A DNA stretch of 50,875 bases from an uncultured Lachnospiraceae bacterium (GCA_944376425.1 CALWCS010000045.1:1-50875), one strand, 5' to 3'; counted from the stretch's first letter, positions 20,270 through 29,441 are shown. The notes: generated by a model not told the origin, from the sequence alone. Translations and numbers: made by a program.

Positions 20270-23200
20270 TTAATTATTTGCTTTTTCAGCCGTTAAGATA
20301 TCTTTTGCAGACTGTGCTTCAGCTACTAATTCTGCATCATCGCTGTTTTCGATGATTCTGTCCAGAGTAGTTTCGAACACTTCACTGTATTTGATTACGT
20401 TAAGCATTGCCATTGCAGATCTTTGCAGATCGCCAAGTCTCATGATATCGCCGTCTTCCAGTGCAGTTAATACGTTTTCAACGTTATTTCCAGGCATTTC
20501 ACAGTCATTTCCAGCATAATTGAGCAGCGCCTGTACACTCAAATCTGCATATTTTCCGTATACAGTACCAACAGAATACCAGTCAGTCATAACGAATCCC
20601 TCGAATCCCCATTCATTTCTGAGAATTTCTGTCAGCAGGTTATAGTTTTCAAATGTAGAATAACCATTTACCATGTTGTAAGAAGACATAATGTAATCAG
20701 GCTGCGATTCTTTTACCGCAATTTCAAATCCTTTTAAGTAGATTTCTCTTGCAGCTCTCTCAGAGAGAACAGAGTTGCTTCCCATACGGGTATTTTCCTG
20801 ACTGTTGAATGCGAAGTGTTTTAATGTAACGCCAACGCCGGAGTCGGAGCCATCTTCATTAGTCTCTACGCCCTTTGTCTCAGCAGCAGCAGTCAGACCT
20901 GTTAACAACGGATCTTCTGAATAATATTCAAAGTTACGTCCGCAAAGAGGATTTCTGTGAATATTCATACCTGGAGCAAGCCATGAGGTTACGCCATATT
21001 CTTTCATTTCTACTGCAACAGCACGTCCGACTGTCTCGACAACTTCCGGATCCCATGTCTGAGCAAGAAGAGTTCCGATCGGCATTGCTGTACAGTACTG
21101 ATAATATGTTTCGCCTGTTGTCGTATAAAGGGTTGTTCCTTTTTCTACTTCTGCATTGTAGGCAGCTTCATCTGCAAATTCAATTTCGGTATAGACCATA
21201 CCAGACCAGCTGTATTCGCCGGTATAATATGTCTGTTCCGGATCATAAGCAGCACCAGAAGCAACCATGTCATATTTGATATAGCTGTTTGTGATACGGA
21301 TACCAGCAGGTCCGTCGGACATAACGATATTTGGAATATATCTGGAATTGTACAGATTACTTGTAGTTTCTCCTGCTGCACCGTATACGGAATCTGCCTG
21401 AGAACCGATAACGGCTGTCTCTACTTCATTACCGCTGGTCAGTCCGTCATAAGTACCGCCTTCTACCAAGTCAGCAAGTTCTACGTTTGACATGTCAGCA
21501 ACGAGCTGTTCCATCGTGATGGTACCGTTTACGATATCAATCAATGTAGGATTTTCAACAGCTTCTACTGTCTCAAATTTTTCAGTATCAGTATCTGTCT
21601 TTCCAGATGCATATACTGCGGAATCTTTTGAGTCATCGGAGCTTACATAAGTAGTAATGACACCATTTTGATATTCATGTGTTTCCGGTTCCGGGAAATC
21701 TGCAGCCGCAAGAGAAAGAGCAGCAGATTCAGCGCTCAGACCGTCAGCGGAAGGAGTAATTCCCGTGCCGTATCCTTCAGAAGTTTCATCTAAGATTTCA
21801 ACTGCGACTGGTTCATAGGTAGGAGTGCGAACTTCAGACGTCTCACCCTCTTCATTGGTAACTTCTTCTACCTCATTATTCAAAACATAGCCGCTTTCTG
21901 CATCATATTCACCTGTCTGCAGAGCCTCTTTTGTCAGTCCTAACTGGTTTTCACACTGTTCTGTAATTACGTTTTCATCTAATGTGATGGTAGCTGCCTC
22001 TACGGTATTTCTGGAGTTGTTGCCTACACGGATAATATAATCGCCGCTTTCCAAAACGTATGCATCAGTAGATTCATCATAGCTTGACATATCTTTTGTA
22101 TCAAATGTAATAGTTACTGTTTCCGTTGCACCTGCTGCCACTTCAACTTTCTGGTATGCAGCAAGTTCCTGATATGGTTTGTCAAGATTTCCTGCCGGAG
22201 CAGAGAAGTAAACTTCTACCACTTCTTTTCCATCTACAGAGCCTGTATTTGTAACATTTGCGGTAACGGTTACTGTGTCGGCATCTGCGGTTACATCTTG
22301 GACATCAATAGAGAATGTAGTGTAAGACATTCCGTAACCAAATGGATAAGCAACGTCTTTTCCGAAGGTATCGAAGTAACGATATCCTACATAGATATCT
22401 TCTGTGTAGAATTCTTCGTATGTATCATCATCCAAATAAGAGAAAGTTTCACTGGAAGGATAATCTTCAAAGTTGATTGCCCAGGTATCTGTCAGTTTTC
22501 CGGATGGATTTACAGAACCGTTTAAAATTTCTACGATGGCTCTTCCGCCGTTCTGACCAGCCTGTGACATTAATACAAGAGAATCAAGACCTTCAATTTT
22601 TGCTCTGTTTAATTCATCATCTTCTCCATATCCGCCTTTACCGGTGAAGAAGTTGGTGTCGATGATTCCGCCTACGTTCAGGACAACGACAACTTTATCA
22701 AATTTTTGTCCTAACATCTTTAAGTTTGCGGCTTCTTCATCTGTCAGATAGTAATCTCCCTTTTCGAGGGAACGGTCAGAACCTTCTCCTGAGTTACGTG
22801 CTAAAACGTAGATAGCAGTATCTGTCTGTTCGGCAGCAGCATCTACATCTTCTTCAGCATAGGCGGATTCCAGATGAACATAACCGCCCCAGCCGCTGTT
22901 CTGCTGATATTCAGCATATTTTGTTTCATAGTCAGCTTCCTGAGCTTCCAGAAAACTGGTGTTTACGATATCGTATCCAGCTTCTTCAAACCCCTGCCAT
23001 ACATCGATATTCGCTCCGTCTTTTAAGTAAACATCTCCGGATCCTGTTCCGCCTTTAATCGTTGCATAAGTGCCGGCACCAAAAAGAGCTACTTTTGTTC
23101 CTTCTTCGCTGGAAATCGGAAGAACACCATCATTGTTTTCAAGAAGAACCATACCTTCTGTAGCGGCTGCCTGAGAAATAGCTCCGTTTGTAGCTTCTCT

Positions 23201-23317
23201 TTCTGCGCTTGCATTCGGATCAGTAGAAGCAGCAGCAAAAGCCGGAACAGCACTTGATACGGTCATACTTGCTACTAAAGAGAGAGCAAGCATTGCTTTT
23301 ACGATTTTGTTTTTCAT
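20270..23317 (-). CDS. Secreted glycoside hydrolase family 3 enzyme, permuted domain order
   Basis: The 1015-residue protein has a Sec signal peptide (cleavage near AFA-A, about residue 28). Domains run in reverse of the usual GH3 order. The C-terminal-type alpha/beta sandwich is first (AATEGMVLLENNDGVLPIS at about residue 51, VALFG), then a fibronectin-like domain (residues about 315-450), an acidic linker, then the catalytic barrel. The barrel carries MSDGPAGIR, LAPGMNIHRNPLCGRNFEY, TLKHFAFN and the nucleophile Asp912 in GFVMTDW. Permuted GH3 enzymes are known from rumen and gut Clostridia, where several are beta-glucosidases. The exact sugar cannot be read. No LPXTG is seen, so it is probably released or loosely bound. 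AGGAGG precedes the ATG. Confidence 0.9.
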   Translation of the reverse strand: MKNKIVKAMLALSLVASMTVSSAVPAFAAASTDPNASAEREATNGAISQAAATEGMVLLENNDGVLPISSEEGTKVALFGAGTYATIKGGTGSGDVYLKDGANIDVWQGFEEAGYDIVNTSFLEAQEADYETKYAEYQQNSGWGGYVHLESAYAEEDVDAAAEQTDTAIYVLARNSGEGSDRSLEKGDYYLTDEEAANLKMLGQKFDKVVVVLNVGGIIDTNFFTGKGGYGEDDELNRAKIEGLDSLVLMSQAGQNGGRAIVEILNGSVNPSGKLTDTWAINFEDYPSSETFSYLDDDTYEEFYTEDIYVGYRYFDTFGKDVAYPFGYGMSYTTFSIDVQDVTADADTVTVTANVTNTGSVDGKEVVEVYFSAPAGNLDKPYQELAAYQKVEVAAGATETVTITFDTKDMSSYDESTDAYVLESGDYIIRVGNNSRNTVEAATITLDENVITEQCENQLGLTKEALQTGEYDAESGYVLNNEVEEVTNEEGETSEVRTPTYEPVAVEILDETSEGYGTGITPSADGLSAESAALSLAAADFPEPETHEYQNGVITTYVSSDDSKDSAVYASGKTDTDTEKFETVEAVENPTLIDIVNGTITMEQLVADMSNVELADLVEGGTYDGLTSGNEVETAVIGSQADSVYGAAGETTSNLYNSRYIPNIVMSDGPAGIRITNSYIKYDMVASGAAYDPEQTYYTGEYSWSGMVYTEIEFADEAAYNAEVEKGTTLYTTTGETYYQYCTAMPIGTLLAQTWDPEVVETVGRAVAVEMKEYGVTSWLAPGMNIHRNPLCGRNFEYYSEDPLLTGLTAAAETKGVETNEDGSDSGVGVTLKHFAFNSQENTRMGSNSVLSERAAREIYLKGFEIAVKESQPDYIMSSYNMVNGYSTFENYNLLTEILRNEWGFEGFVMTDWYSVGTVYGKYADLSVQALLNYAGNDCEMPGNNVENVLTALEDGDIMRLGDLQRSAMAMLNVIKYSEVFETTLDRIIENSDDAELVAEAQSAKDILTAEKANN

Positions 23318-23694
23318 AAAAAATCCTCCTATTGATTGAGTCGATGAGTTTTGATGACAGGATCATTCGATAGTACAAAAACAAAAAATAAAAAATGCAG
23401 ATGTAAAATACCGAATCATGCTGTCTCATAGCTCACCGCTAATGATAGATATTATACAGAAAATAATAATAAAAAAATATAATTATTCTGCGATAAAATT
23501 GTACAATTATGCTTTTTTTAAAGAGAAAAAAAGAAAAATATTGTAGTTATTGACGAAAAATATTTTGGAATAAAAAATATTATAGTATTTTTTGAAAATG
23601 ATCTGTTAGATATAAGGATGGTTTTTGGAATATTTCATATATTTTAAAACGGATCATTCTTCCATAGGTATTCCGATTTACAGGAACCTTCGCG
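23318..23694. promoter_or_regulatory. Divergent intergenic region upstream of the GH3 gene
   Basis: A minus-strand TATAAT (23451-23456) is a good -10 box for the GH3 gene, but no matching -35 box is seen 17 bases upstream. A perfect 12-bp palindrome AATTGTACAATT (23497-23508) lies 41 bases upstream of that -10 box and could bind a regulator. The rest is AT-rich with no further recognised signal. Confidence 0.4.
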
Positions 23695-24750
23695 ATGTGT
23701 GTCTTTGGGGGCGTGCTGTTTGGAATCGGGGCAATATCAGGAGGATCAGACTATGTCAAAGCGACAGACTTAAACCGCATGGATGGAAGTCAGGACACAG
23801 AGAGAATGAAAGTTCTTCAAAAAACAGAACTGGAAGATCTCAATGGAATCGAGATAGATTTAGAGAGCAGCGATCTAAGGATTGAACTTTCGCAGGACGA
23901 TCATTATTATCTGTCATACCAGATCAGTACGGAGAAAGAAGTGACATATGAGGTGGCAGATGGAATTGTTCATTTTTCAGAACAATCAAAAGACAAATTT
24001 CATTTTATTCAGATTGATATCAGTTTTTTAAGTGCTTTGTTTGGAGATGGAGACATGGAACAGTATGAGGAATATGTGGTTCTTTCCGTACCTGAGGAGA
24101 AAGCGATGGAAAGCTGCCATATTACTTTAGATGACGGCGATATGGAAGCAGAAGGATTAAACAGCAAAGACATCAACACTGTGTTAGAAAGCGGTGATTT
24201 AAAAATCAACAATGCTTCTTTGGAAGGCGGAAGGATTGTTCTGAAAGATGGAAATATGCAGGCGGATCATACGAATGCTTCTAAGACAGATTTGGAATTA
24301 TCATACGGCGATCTGACAATGGGAACATCGCAGTGGACAGAGGGAAGAATCTGTCTGGAAGATGGAGATTTCAATATGGATGAAGTTACTGTTTCTCAGA
24401 CTGAGATAGAGTTAAGATTTGGCAATATAACAATCAATGATTCAGAGTGGGAAAGCAGCGCAGCCATTTTAGAGGATGGAGATATGGAAACAAAGGGGGT
24501 ACAATTTTTAGGCGAAAACTCTGTAAAGAGTGACAGCGGCGATGTGACTTTGGGAATTACCAGGGAATGTATCGAGACATTAAGTCTAAGATGCGATACA
24601 GACAGCGGAACGATTGACTTGGGAACAGAATTATCTGGTCAGATCATAAAAAGCGGAGAAGATGATACCTCCCATTATCAAAGAATTTTCGAAAATGCAG
24701 ATCAGACACTGACTGTACAGTGTATGGACGGAGACATTACGATTCCGTAA
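23695..24750 (+). CDS. DUF4097-type beta-repeat protein
   Basis: The protein is 351 residues long. After a short hydrophobic stretch (residues 2-17) comes a soluble region of about 20-residue beta-strand repeats marked by DGDM, ESGDL, YGDLT, EDGDF, RFGNIT and DSGDVT, typical of the right-handed beta-helix of DUF4097 proteins. Its function is unknown; relatives are usually membrane-anchored and often sit near envelope-stress regulators. The N-terminus is uncertain. ATG 23695 has only AGGA 9 bases upstream and gives a shortened membrane segment. Sequence in the same frame further upstream encodes more hydrophobic residues (ISYILKRIILP) but is cut by a TAG at 23665-23667. A frameshifted or decayed start is possible. 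Confidence 0.72.
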   Translation: MCVFGGVLFGIGAISGGSDYVKATDLNRMDGSQDTERMKVLQKTELEDLNGIEIDLESSDLRIELSQDDHYYLSYQISTEKEVTYEVADGIVHFSEQSKDKFHFIQIDISFLSALFGDGDMEQYEEYVVLSVPEEKAMESCHITLDDGDMEAEGLNSKDINTVLESGDLKINNASLEGGRIVLKDGNMQADHTNASKTDLELSYGDLTMGTSQWTEGRICLEDGDFNMDEVTVSQTEIELRFGNITINDSEWESSAAILEDGDMETKGVQFLGENSVKSDSGDVTLGITRECIETLSLRCDTDSGTIDLGTELSGQIIKSGEDDTSHYQRIFENADQTLTVQCMDGDITIP

Positions 24751-24774
24751 AAGAAGCAGAAAAAACGAGAAAAA

Positions 24775-24837
24775 AGCTCCTCAGAAAAAGGTTTTCCTAG
24801 ATAGGGAAATTACCCGAATTCTGAGGCGCTTTTTTTG
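24775..24837 (+). terminator. Terminator after the DUF4097 gene
   Basis: AGCTCCTCAGAA (24775-24786) pairs with TTCTGAGGCGCT (24819-24830) with one mismatch. TTTCC/GGAAA pairing occurs inside the loop, and seven T follow. Confidence 0.88.
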
Positions 24838-24956
24838 CGAAAAGTTTCTAAATCATCAAAAGAAAAATTTTTATACGATAGAAAATTTAAAATAGAGGAA
24901 GACATGGTAGCTTCTTGATATGACAGGAACAGAGCAGAAAACTAAGATGTGACGGA

Positions 24957-24985
24957 TTGAAATTTTTAAAAGAGAATGATATGCT
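24957..24985 (+). promoter_or_regulatory. Promoter of the WYL/DUF2828 gene cluster
   Basis: TTGAAA (24957-24962) and TATGCT (24980-24985) are 17 bases apart, with a TGA extended -10 element. The leader to the first gene is about 110 bases with no clear fold. Confidence 0.6.
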
Positions 24986-25100
24986 TTTTGATATAGAATT
25001 TTCAGACAATGCGTGTGTCACGATAATCTTGCATCCGCTCAAGACGGTATGTCTGAGAACAGGATAAAAGAAAAAACGAAGAATGAAAAGGGAGAGAAGA

Positions 25101-26453
25101 ATGGCTCAATTTCATGAAGTAATAAAAAAGTTTAATAAAATACGTGTCTATCTTCAAGATTTTCTTGTCTATGGATATAAAAAAAGATCCCAGTTCCAAA
25201 AGAAAAGCGGACGTACGTATGACGATGAGAAACGAAGAATCTGCAGCTATCTGGGAGAATACGTGAAAGAATCATACGAAAAGGAAGGAAAAAAGATTTT
25301 TATTTCTATGGATACTTCACTTTTAGATACGAATCCTCTCTATCGGTGTTATGAGACCAAAAGTTTTACGGCAAATGATATCCAGCTCCATTTTTATCTG
25401 ATGGATCTTTTGCAAAATAAAGAACAGATGGATTTAAATGAACTGAGTAATGAGATGACGGATCAGTATGAGGCAGAAATTGATGTTCAGCTGGTCAGCA
25501 GAAAATTAAGAGAATATGGCGAGATGGGTGTTTTTTTGAGAGAAAAGAAAAAAAATAAATTGTTTTATTCTCTTGCAGAAGACATTTTTGAAGAATTTCG
25601 GATAGATTACGGAGAAAAAGAACAAGAAAATCTAAAAAGAGAAAAAGCGCCAGAAAGTTTAGAGCTAAAAAAAAGAGAACAGTTAGAATTATTTTTAGGA
25701 TTTTACGGGATGGAAGCTCCGCTTGCTCTTGTAGGACACTATATTCAAAACTCTCTTCATATGAATAACAGATGGTTTTGCTTTGAAAATTATTTTATCG
25801 GATGGACGCTGGAAGATGAGATACTGCTGCATGTGACGGAAGCAATTCAAGAAAAAATGTGGATGGAAATTAAGACCTTAGAAAACCCCGAGGGGAGGGT
25901 TTCTATTTATCATGCGCTTCCTTTTTTTATTATGGTCAGTGTGCAAAATGGAAAAAGGTATATTGCGGCATACCACCGAGAAAGAAATCAATATACTGCA
26001 CTGAGGATGGACTATATCGACAAAGTGAGAATGGCGGAGAAATGTCCGGAAAAGGAATACAAGGAAAGAAAACAGACTGCTTTGGATATCAGAAAACATA
26101 TTTGGGGAGTTTCTTGGAAGACGATGAAAAATAGAGAGCTTTCCAAACTCCGCTTTCAGATTGATTGTCAACCATGGCAGCAAGAAGAGATATTTCTGAA
26201 TATGAAAGCGGAGGCAAGAAGAGGAAAAGTCAGAAAAATAGGACACAATCGGGTAGAATTTTTTATAGAAGTTTACGATGTGATGGAACTGATGCCTTGG
26301 ATAAGGACATTTTTGGGAAAAATCTGTGAGATAGAGTGCAGTGATGAAAATTTTACAAGAAGATTTTTTGAGGATTTTCAAAAGATGAGAGAGTGCTATG
26401 GGGTAGGAAATGAGAAAATAAAAAATAAGACCGAAAGTACAGACAAATTGTAA
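25101..26453 (+). CDS. WYL-domain-like regulator, first of two
   Basis: The 450-residue protein starts at 25101 behind AAGGGAGAG; an in-frame ATG at 25083 has a poorer ribosome site. The first half has a winged-helix-like segment (about residues 90-165) with MDLNELSNEM and VSRKLREYGEMGVF. The second half resembles a WYL domain, with GKRYIAAYHRERNQYTALRMDYIDKVRMAE at about residues 285-315. The canonical W-Y-L triad is not obvious. WYL domains sense ligands, often nucleic acids or nucleotides, and control transcription of stress, defence and RNA-repair genes. It is followed by a second protein of the same type and a DUF2828 protein, suggesting one operon. Confidence 0.65.
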   Translation: MAQFHEVIKKFNKIRVYLQDFLVYGYKKRSQFQKKSGRTYDDEKRRICSYLGEYVKESYEKEGKKIFISMDTSLLDTNPLYRCYETKSFTANDIQLHFYLMDLLQNKEQMDLNELSNEMTDQYEAEIDVQLVSRKLREYGEMGVFLREKKKNKLFYSLAEDIFEEFRIDYGEKEQENLKREKAPESLELKKREQLELFLGFYGMEAPLALVGHYIQNSLHMNNRWFCFENYFIGWTLEDEILLHVTEAIQEKMWMEIKTLENPEGRVSIYHALPFFIMVSVQNGKRYIAAYHRERNQYTALRMDYIDKVRMAEKCPEKEYKERKQTALDIRKHIWGVSWKTMKNRELSKLRFQIDCQPWQQEEIFLNMKAEARRGKVRKIGHNRVEFFIEVYDVMELMPWIRTFLGKICEIECSDENFTRRFFEDFQKMRECYGVGNEKIKNKTESTDKL

Positions 26454-26478
26454 AACAAAGGAAAAGAGGTAGAAATGG

Positions 26479-27471
26479 ATGGAAATTTTCCACGAATTGT
26501 ATGGACGATATTATCAAAATATGACCAGAATTTTAGTTGCCACCCCCTGCACGAGAGAAGTGATCGAACAAACAATAAAAGAACAGGGATTTGAAGAGAG
26601 TATGCTGTTTTTGCTGCCTGAAATTACGGATAAAGCACAGTGGAATTTACTGGAAAGAGAAGGAGAAATTTGGTATTCGAAATTACTATATGAACCGTAT
26701 ACACCTACGACAACTTTAGAACGGAGATGGCTAAAAACACAGTTAAAAGATGAGAGAACAAAATTTCTGCTCTCAGAAGAACTGAGAACAAAATTTCTGG
26801 AAAGTTTAAAAGAAGAGACAGAATTATACAGTAAGGAAAATTTTGATTATTTTGACAGAGACGTTTTATCAGATCCGTATCAGAGCGAGACTTATCAGAA
26901 AATAATGAGAACGGTACTTACCGGGTTGTATCGAAGAGCAGAACTTTTACTGACTTACTGTGAGGAAAACAGTACAGTTCAAAATCTGGAAGATGGAAGA
27001 AAAAAAGGAAAAACAAAAAGATATCTGCCGCTTAAAATGGTGTATTCCATGAAAAAGGACAGATTTTTTTTGTATGTACTCAGCAAAGAACCAAAAAAGC
27101 ATCCGGAGATTTCAATTTTAAAAATGAGATTTGTAACAGAGGCAAAAATTCTTCCAGATTTTCAAATCTTAGATTGCAGTACAGAAAAAGATTTAAAAAG
27201 GAACATCCATTCTAAATATGCCCTGATTCGAATTCATGATGAAAGAGGAGCATTGGAACGGTTTATGATTCAGATGACTGATTTTGAGAAAGAAACGAGA
27301 GAAGAGGGAGAAAACATGGTAATGGTGAAAGTATATTACAGACAGGAACAGACACAGGAACTGATTCGGCGTTTTCTCTCTATGGGACCAATGTTAGAAG
27401 TAGTAGAACCAGGAGAAATTCGTATGAAAATCATAGAAAAAATAGAAGAACAAGTTCGCAGATTTTTTTAA
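26479..27471 (+). CDS. WYL-domain-like protein, second of two
   Basis: The 330-residue protein lies 25 bases after the first WYL-like gene. The middle, about residues 190-235, has PLKMVYSMKKDRFFLYVLSK then ISILKMRFVTEAKIL, resembling the strand pattern and position of a WYL core (nonpolar-rich strand, ligand-facing Arg/Lys, then I-x-x-V/A-x-x-L). The C-terminus (ERFMIQMTDFE to EEQVRRFF) resembles the WYL C-terminal extension. The N-terminal part is helical, with no clear DNA-binding helix seen. A partner of the preceding regulator is likely. It may be purely a sensor subunit (inference). Confidence 0.55.
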   Translation: MEIFHELYGRYYQNMTRILVATPCTREVIEQTIKEQGFEESMLFLLPEITDKAQWNLLEREGEIWYSKLLYEPYTPTTTLERRWLKTQLKDERTKFLLSEELRTKFLESLKEETELYSKENFDYFDRDVLSDPYQSETYQKIMRTVLTGLYRRAELLLTYCEENSTVQNLEDGRKKGKTKRYLPLKMVYSMKKDRFFLYVLSKEPKKHPEISILKMRFVTEAKILPDFQILDCSTEKDLKRNIHSKYALIRIHDERGALERFMIQMTDFEKETREEGENMVMVKVYYRQEQTQELIRRFLSMGPMLEVVEPGEIRMKIIEKIEEQVRRFF

Positions 27472-27599
27472 AAGACGAAAGAATGGATTTATGGTAAGAT
27501 AAAACCACGATAAAGCAAAGGGAAGACGACAGACAGACCGGAGGGAGAAGAGTCTTTGAGAATCTTGAAAGTATGCAGATTCAGAAGGGAGGAAGCACG

Positions 27600-29108
27600 A
27601 TGAAGATAAAGGAGTTATTAAAAGAAGAATGGATCAAAACAGAAACTCTAAATGGATGTGCAGCGTACCGTACAACATTAGACGCATGTCTGAATTTATT
27701 TTCTCGTGCCGGAGGTATGCGCAGCGCAGAAAGTTTTTATCTATATAAAAAACGTTTTTTGCCTGCTTATATAGAAAATTCTGATCTTGCCATGAAGCTG
27801 CTTTTTTATATCCGTGATATTTGGATGGGAATGGGAGAGAGGGAAATCTTTCGAAAAATTGTAGAAAGACTTGCGAACGATTATCCCGATTCTGTCAGAA
27901 AGAATATCGAATATTTTGGAACATACGGAAGGTTTGACGATCTTTTTGTTTTGCTTGGCACAAAATGTGAGAAGGATATGATAAGCTACATTTCCAGACA
28001 GCTAAAAAAAGATGAAAAAAATATGGAATCAGGAAACAATACTAAAATTTCTCTTTTGGCAAAATGGATGCCTTCTGTCAATACTTCAGGAAAAAGGACT
28101 GCTGCACTGGGAAAAGAGATAGCAAAGAAATTAGGAATGTCAGAAAAAGAGTACCGCAAACGTTTATCGGCATTGCGCCGGAAAATTGGACTGATTGAGA
28201 TAGACTTAAGTCAGAAAAAAGAGACGGTATCTTATGAAAAAATACCGGCAAAAGCAATGCTGAAGTATCATAAGGCATTGGCAAAAAAGGAGATGTTTTT
28301 GGAGTACTTAAGAAAAGTTGATGCGGGGATTTCTAAAATGAATACGCTTCCTCTGTTTCCATATGAGATTACCCGTCCTTTAATGAAAAACGAAACAAGA
28401 TTATTTCGACGGAACACAGAGCAAAAAACTGTGCCGGAAATCACCAGAAGTTTTTTAAACACGATGTGGAACGCAAAAAATGAGAATCTCGGAACGGAAA
28501 ACACACTTGTAGTTGCAGACGGATCAGCTTCTATGTATTGGGTGGAAAGAGAGCATGTGACACCAGCTCTGATTGCACAGACGATGGCTTTATTCTACGC
28601 AGAACGCAATCATGGCGGATTCCATAACTGTTTTATTACATTTTCAATGCGACCGCAGCTGATTGAAATTAAAGGAAAGGATCTGCAGCAGAAACTACAG
28701 TATATACAATCTTTTGGAGAAGCGGCAAATACAGACATTTTAGCAGTTTTTCGGCTGATATTGAAAACAGCGCAGGAGAACGGACTGAGCCAAGAAGAAA
28801 TGCCGTCTGCCTTATATCTTATCTCAGATATGGAATTTGACCAATGTGCACAAAATGCCGGAAAGACAGCATTTGAAACGGCAAAAGAAGAATATGAACG
28901 CGCAGGATATCATCTTCCGGTTGTTGTGTTTCATAATGTGAACTCTTTTCAGAGTCAGTTTCCAGTGAAAAAAGATACGAAAGGGACAGCAATGACGAGC
29001 GGAAGCTCTAGCGCAGTATTTCGTCAAAAGGCAGATAAAGAGACAACGCCGTATGATTTTATGCTCAGAGTGTTGATGTCTAAACGATATCGCCCGATCT
29101 GTGCATGA
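27600..29108 (+). CDS. DUF2828/TROVE-like protein with C-terminal vWA domain
   Basis: The 502-residue protein starts at ATG 27600 with GGGAGGA about 8 bases upstream. The N-terminal helical region has DLAMKLLFYIRDIWMGMGER (residues about 55-80) and EYFGTYGRFDDLFVLLG, matching the helical-repeat region of DUF2828 and related TROVE (Ro60/Rsr) proteins. The C-terminal von Willebrand A domain carries the MIDAS motif Asp307-Gly-Ser309-Ala-Ser311 and LISDMEFDQC. Ro-type proteins bind misfolded and Y RNAs and take part in RNA quality control under stress. A role here is inferred from architecture and from the WYL-like neighbours. It lies 128 bases after the second WYL-like gene. Confidence 0.8.
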   Translation: MKIKELLKEEWIKTETLNGCAAYRTTLDACLNLFSRAGGMRSAESFYLYKKRFLPAYIENSDLAMKLLFYIRDIWMGMGEREIFRKIVERLANDYPDSVRKNIEYFGTYGRFDDLFVLLGTKCEKDMISYISRQLKKDEKNMESGNNTKISLLAKWMPSVNTSGKRTAALGKEIAKKLGMSEKEYRKRLSALRRKIGLIEIDLSQKKETVSYEKIPAKAMLKYHKALAKKEMFLEYLRKVDAGISKMNTLPLFPYEITRPLMKNETRLFRRNTEQKTVPEITRSFLNTMWNAKNENLGTENTLVVADGSASMYWVEREHVTPALIAQTMALFYAERNHGGFHNCFITFSMRPQLIEIKGKDLQQKLQYIQSFGEAANTDILAVFRLILKTAQENGLSQEEMPSALYLISDMEFDQCAQNAGKTAFETAKEEYERAGYHLPVVVFHNVNSFQSQFPVKKDTKGTAMTSGSSSAVFRQKADKETTPYDFMLRVLMSKRYRPICA

Positions 29109-29214
29109 GAACATTTGATGGGAAGAAAAAGAAATCAGTAATCAGTAAAAGATGATAAAAAAAGACGACACATACAGCAAAAAAACAATATTTTTTTAGG
29201 AGATTATTACGCTG

Positions 29215-29361
29215 ATGAATCCTGTGCGATCCCTTAGAGGGTATCATACAAAAGAAGTGTCGCGTAAAAAAAGGCTTTTGTATGATGACTATACAGCAAT
29301 ACTTTTAGAGAGCAAAACAGCCGAAACAACGGTAAGGAAGACACACGGATGTGTCAAATGA
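29215..29361 (+). CDS. Possible small 48-residue protein
   Basis: The frame starts MNPVRSLRGYHTKEVS and ends at TGA 29361. AGGAG lies 12 bases upstream, longer than ideal. The product is basic (several Arg/Lys) with no membrane segment, and no family is recognised. The same DNA contains a 12-bp perfect inverted repeat (29243-29254 with 29275-29286), so the stretch may act as RNA instead. Low confidence. Confidence 0.22.
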   Translation: MNPVRSLRGYHTKEVSRKKRLLYDDYTAILLESKTAETTVRKTHGCVK

Positions 29362-29404
29362 ATATCTAAAAGCAGTTACGGAGAATGGATCGTATATCCG
29401 GCTG
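29243..29404 (+). ncRNA. Candidate structured RNA downstream of the DUF2828 gene
   Basis: Several helices can be drawn by eye. ATCATACAAAAG pairs with CTTTTGTATGAT (12 bp). CAGCCG (29318-29323) pairs with CGGCTG (29399-29404) and encloses a GACAC/GTGTC hairpin. An intrinsic terminator follows directly at 29406. No known RNA family was recognised. The position next to a Ro/TROVE-like gene makes a Y-RNA-like partner conceivable, but this is inference. It could equally be the 3' untranslated region of the operon. Confidence 0.35.
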
Positions 29405-29405
29405 G

Positions 29406-29441
29406 AAAGACATTTGAACGAAAATTCAGATGTCTTTTTTT
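29406..29441 (+). terminator. Strong terminator after the WYL/DUF2828 cluster
   Basis: AAAGACATTTGAA pairs with TTCAGATGTCTTT (13 bp, one wobble) around CGAAAA and ends in a run of seven T. It lies about 300 bases after the DUF2828 stop, so transcription continues through the noncoding stretch. Confidence 0.9.

Noticed and set aside
29211..29324. Hammerhead ribozyme core suggested by CTGATGA followed by a distant GAAA
   Set aside because: The two core blocks are about 100 bases apart and the three required stems could not be drawn.
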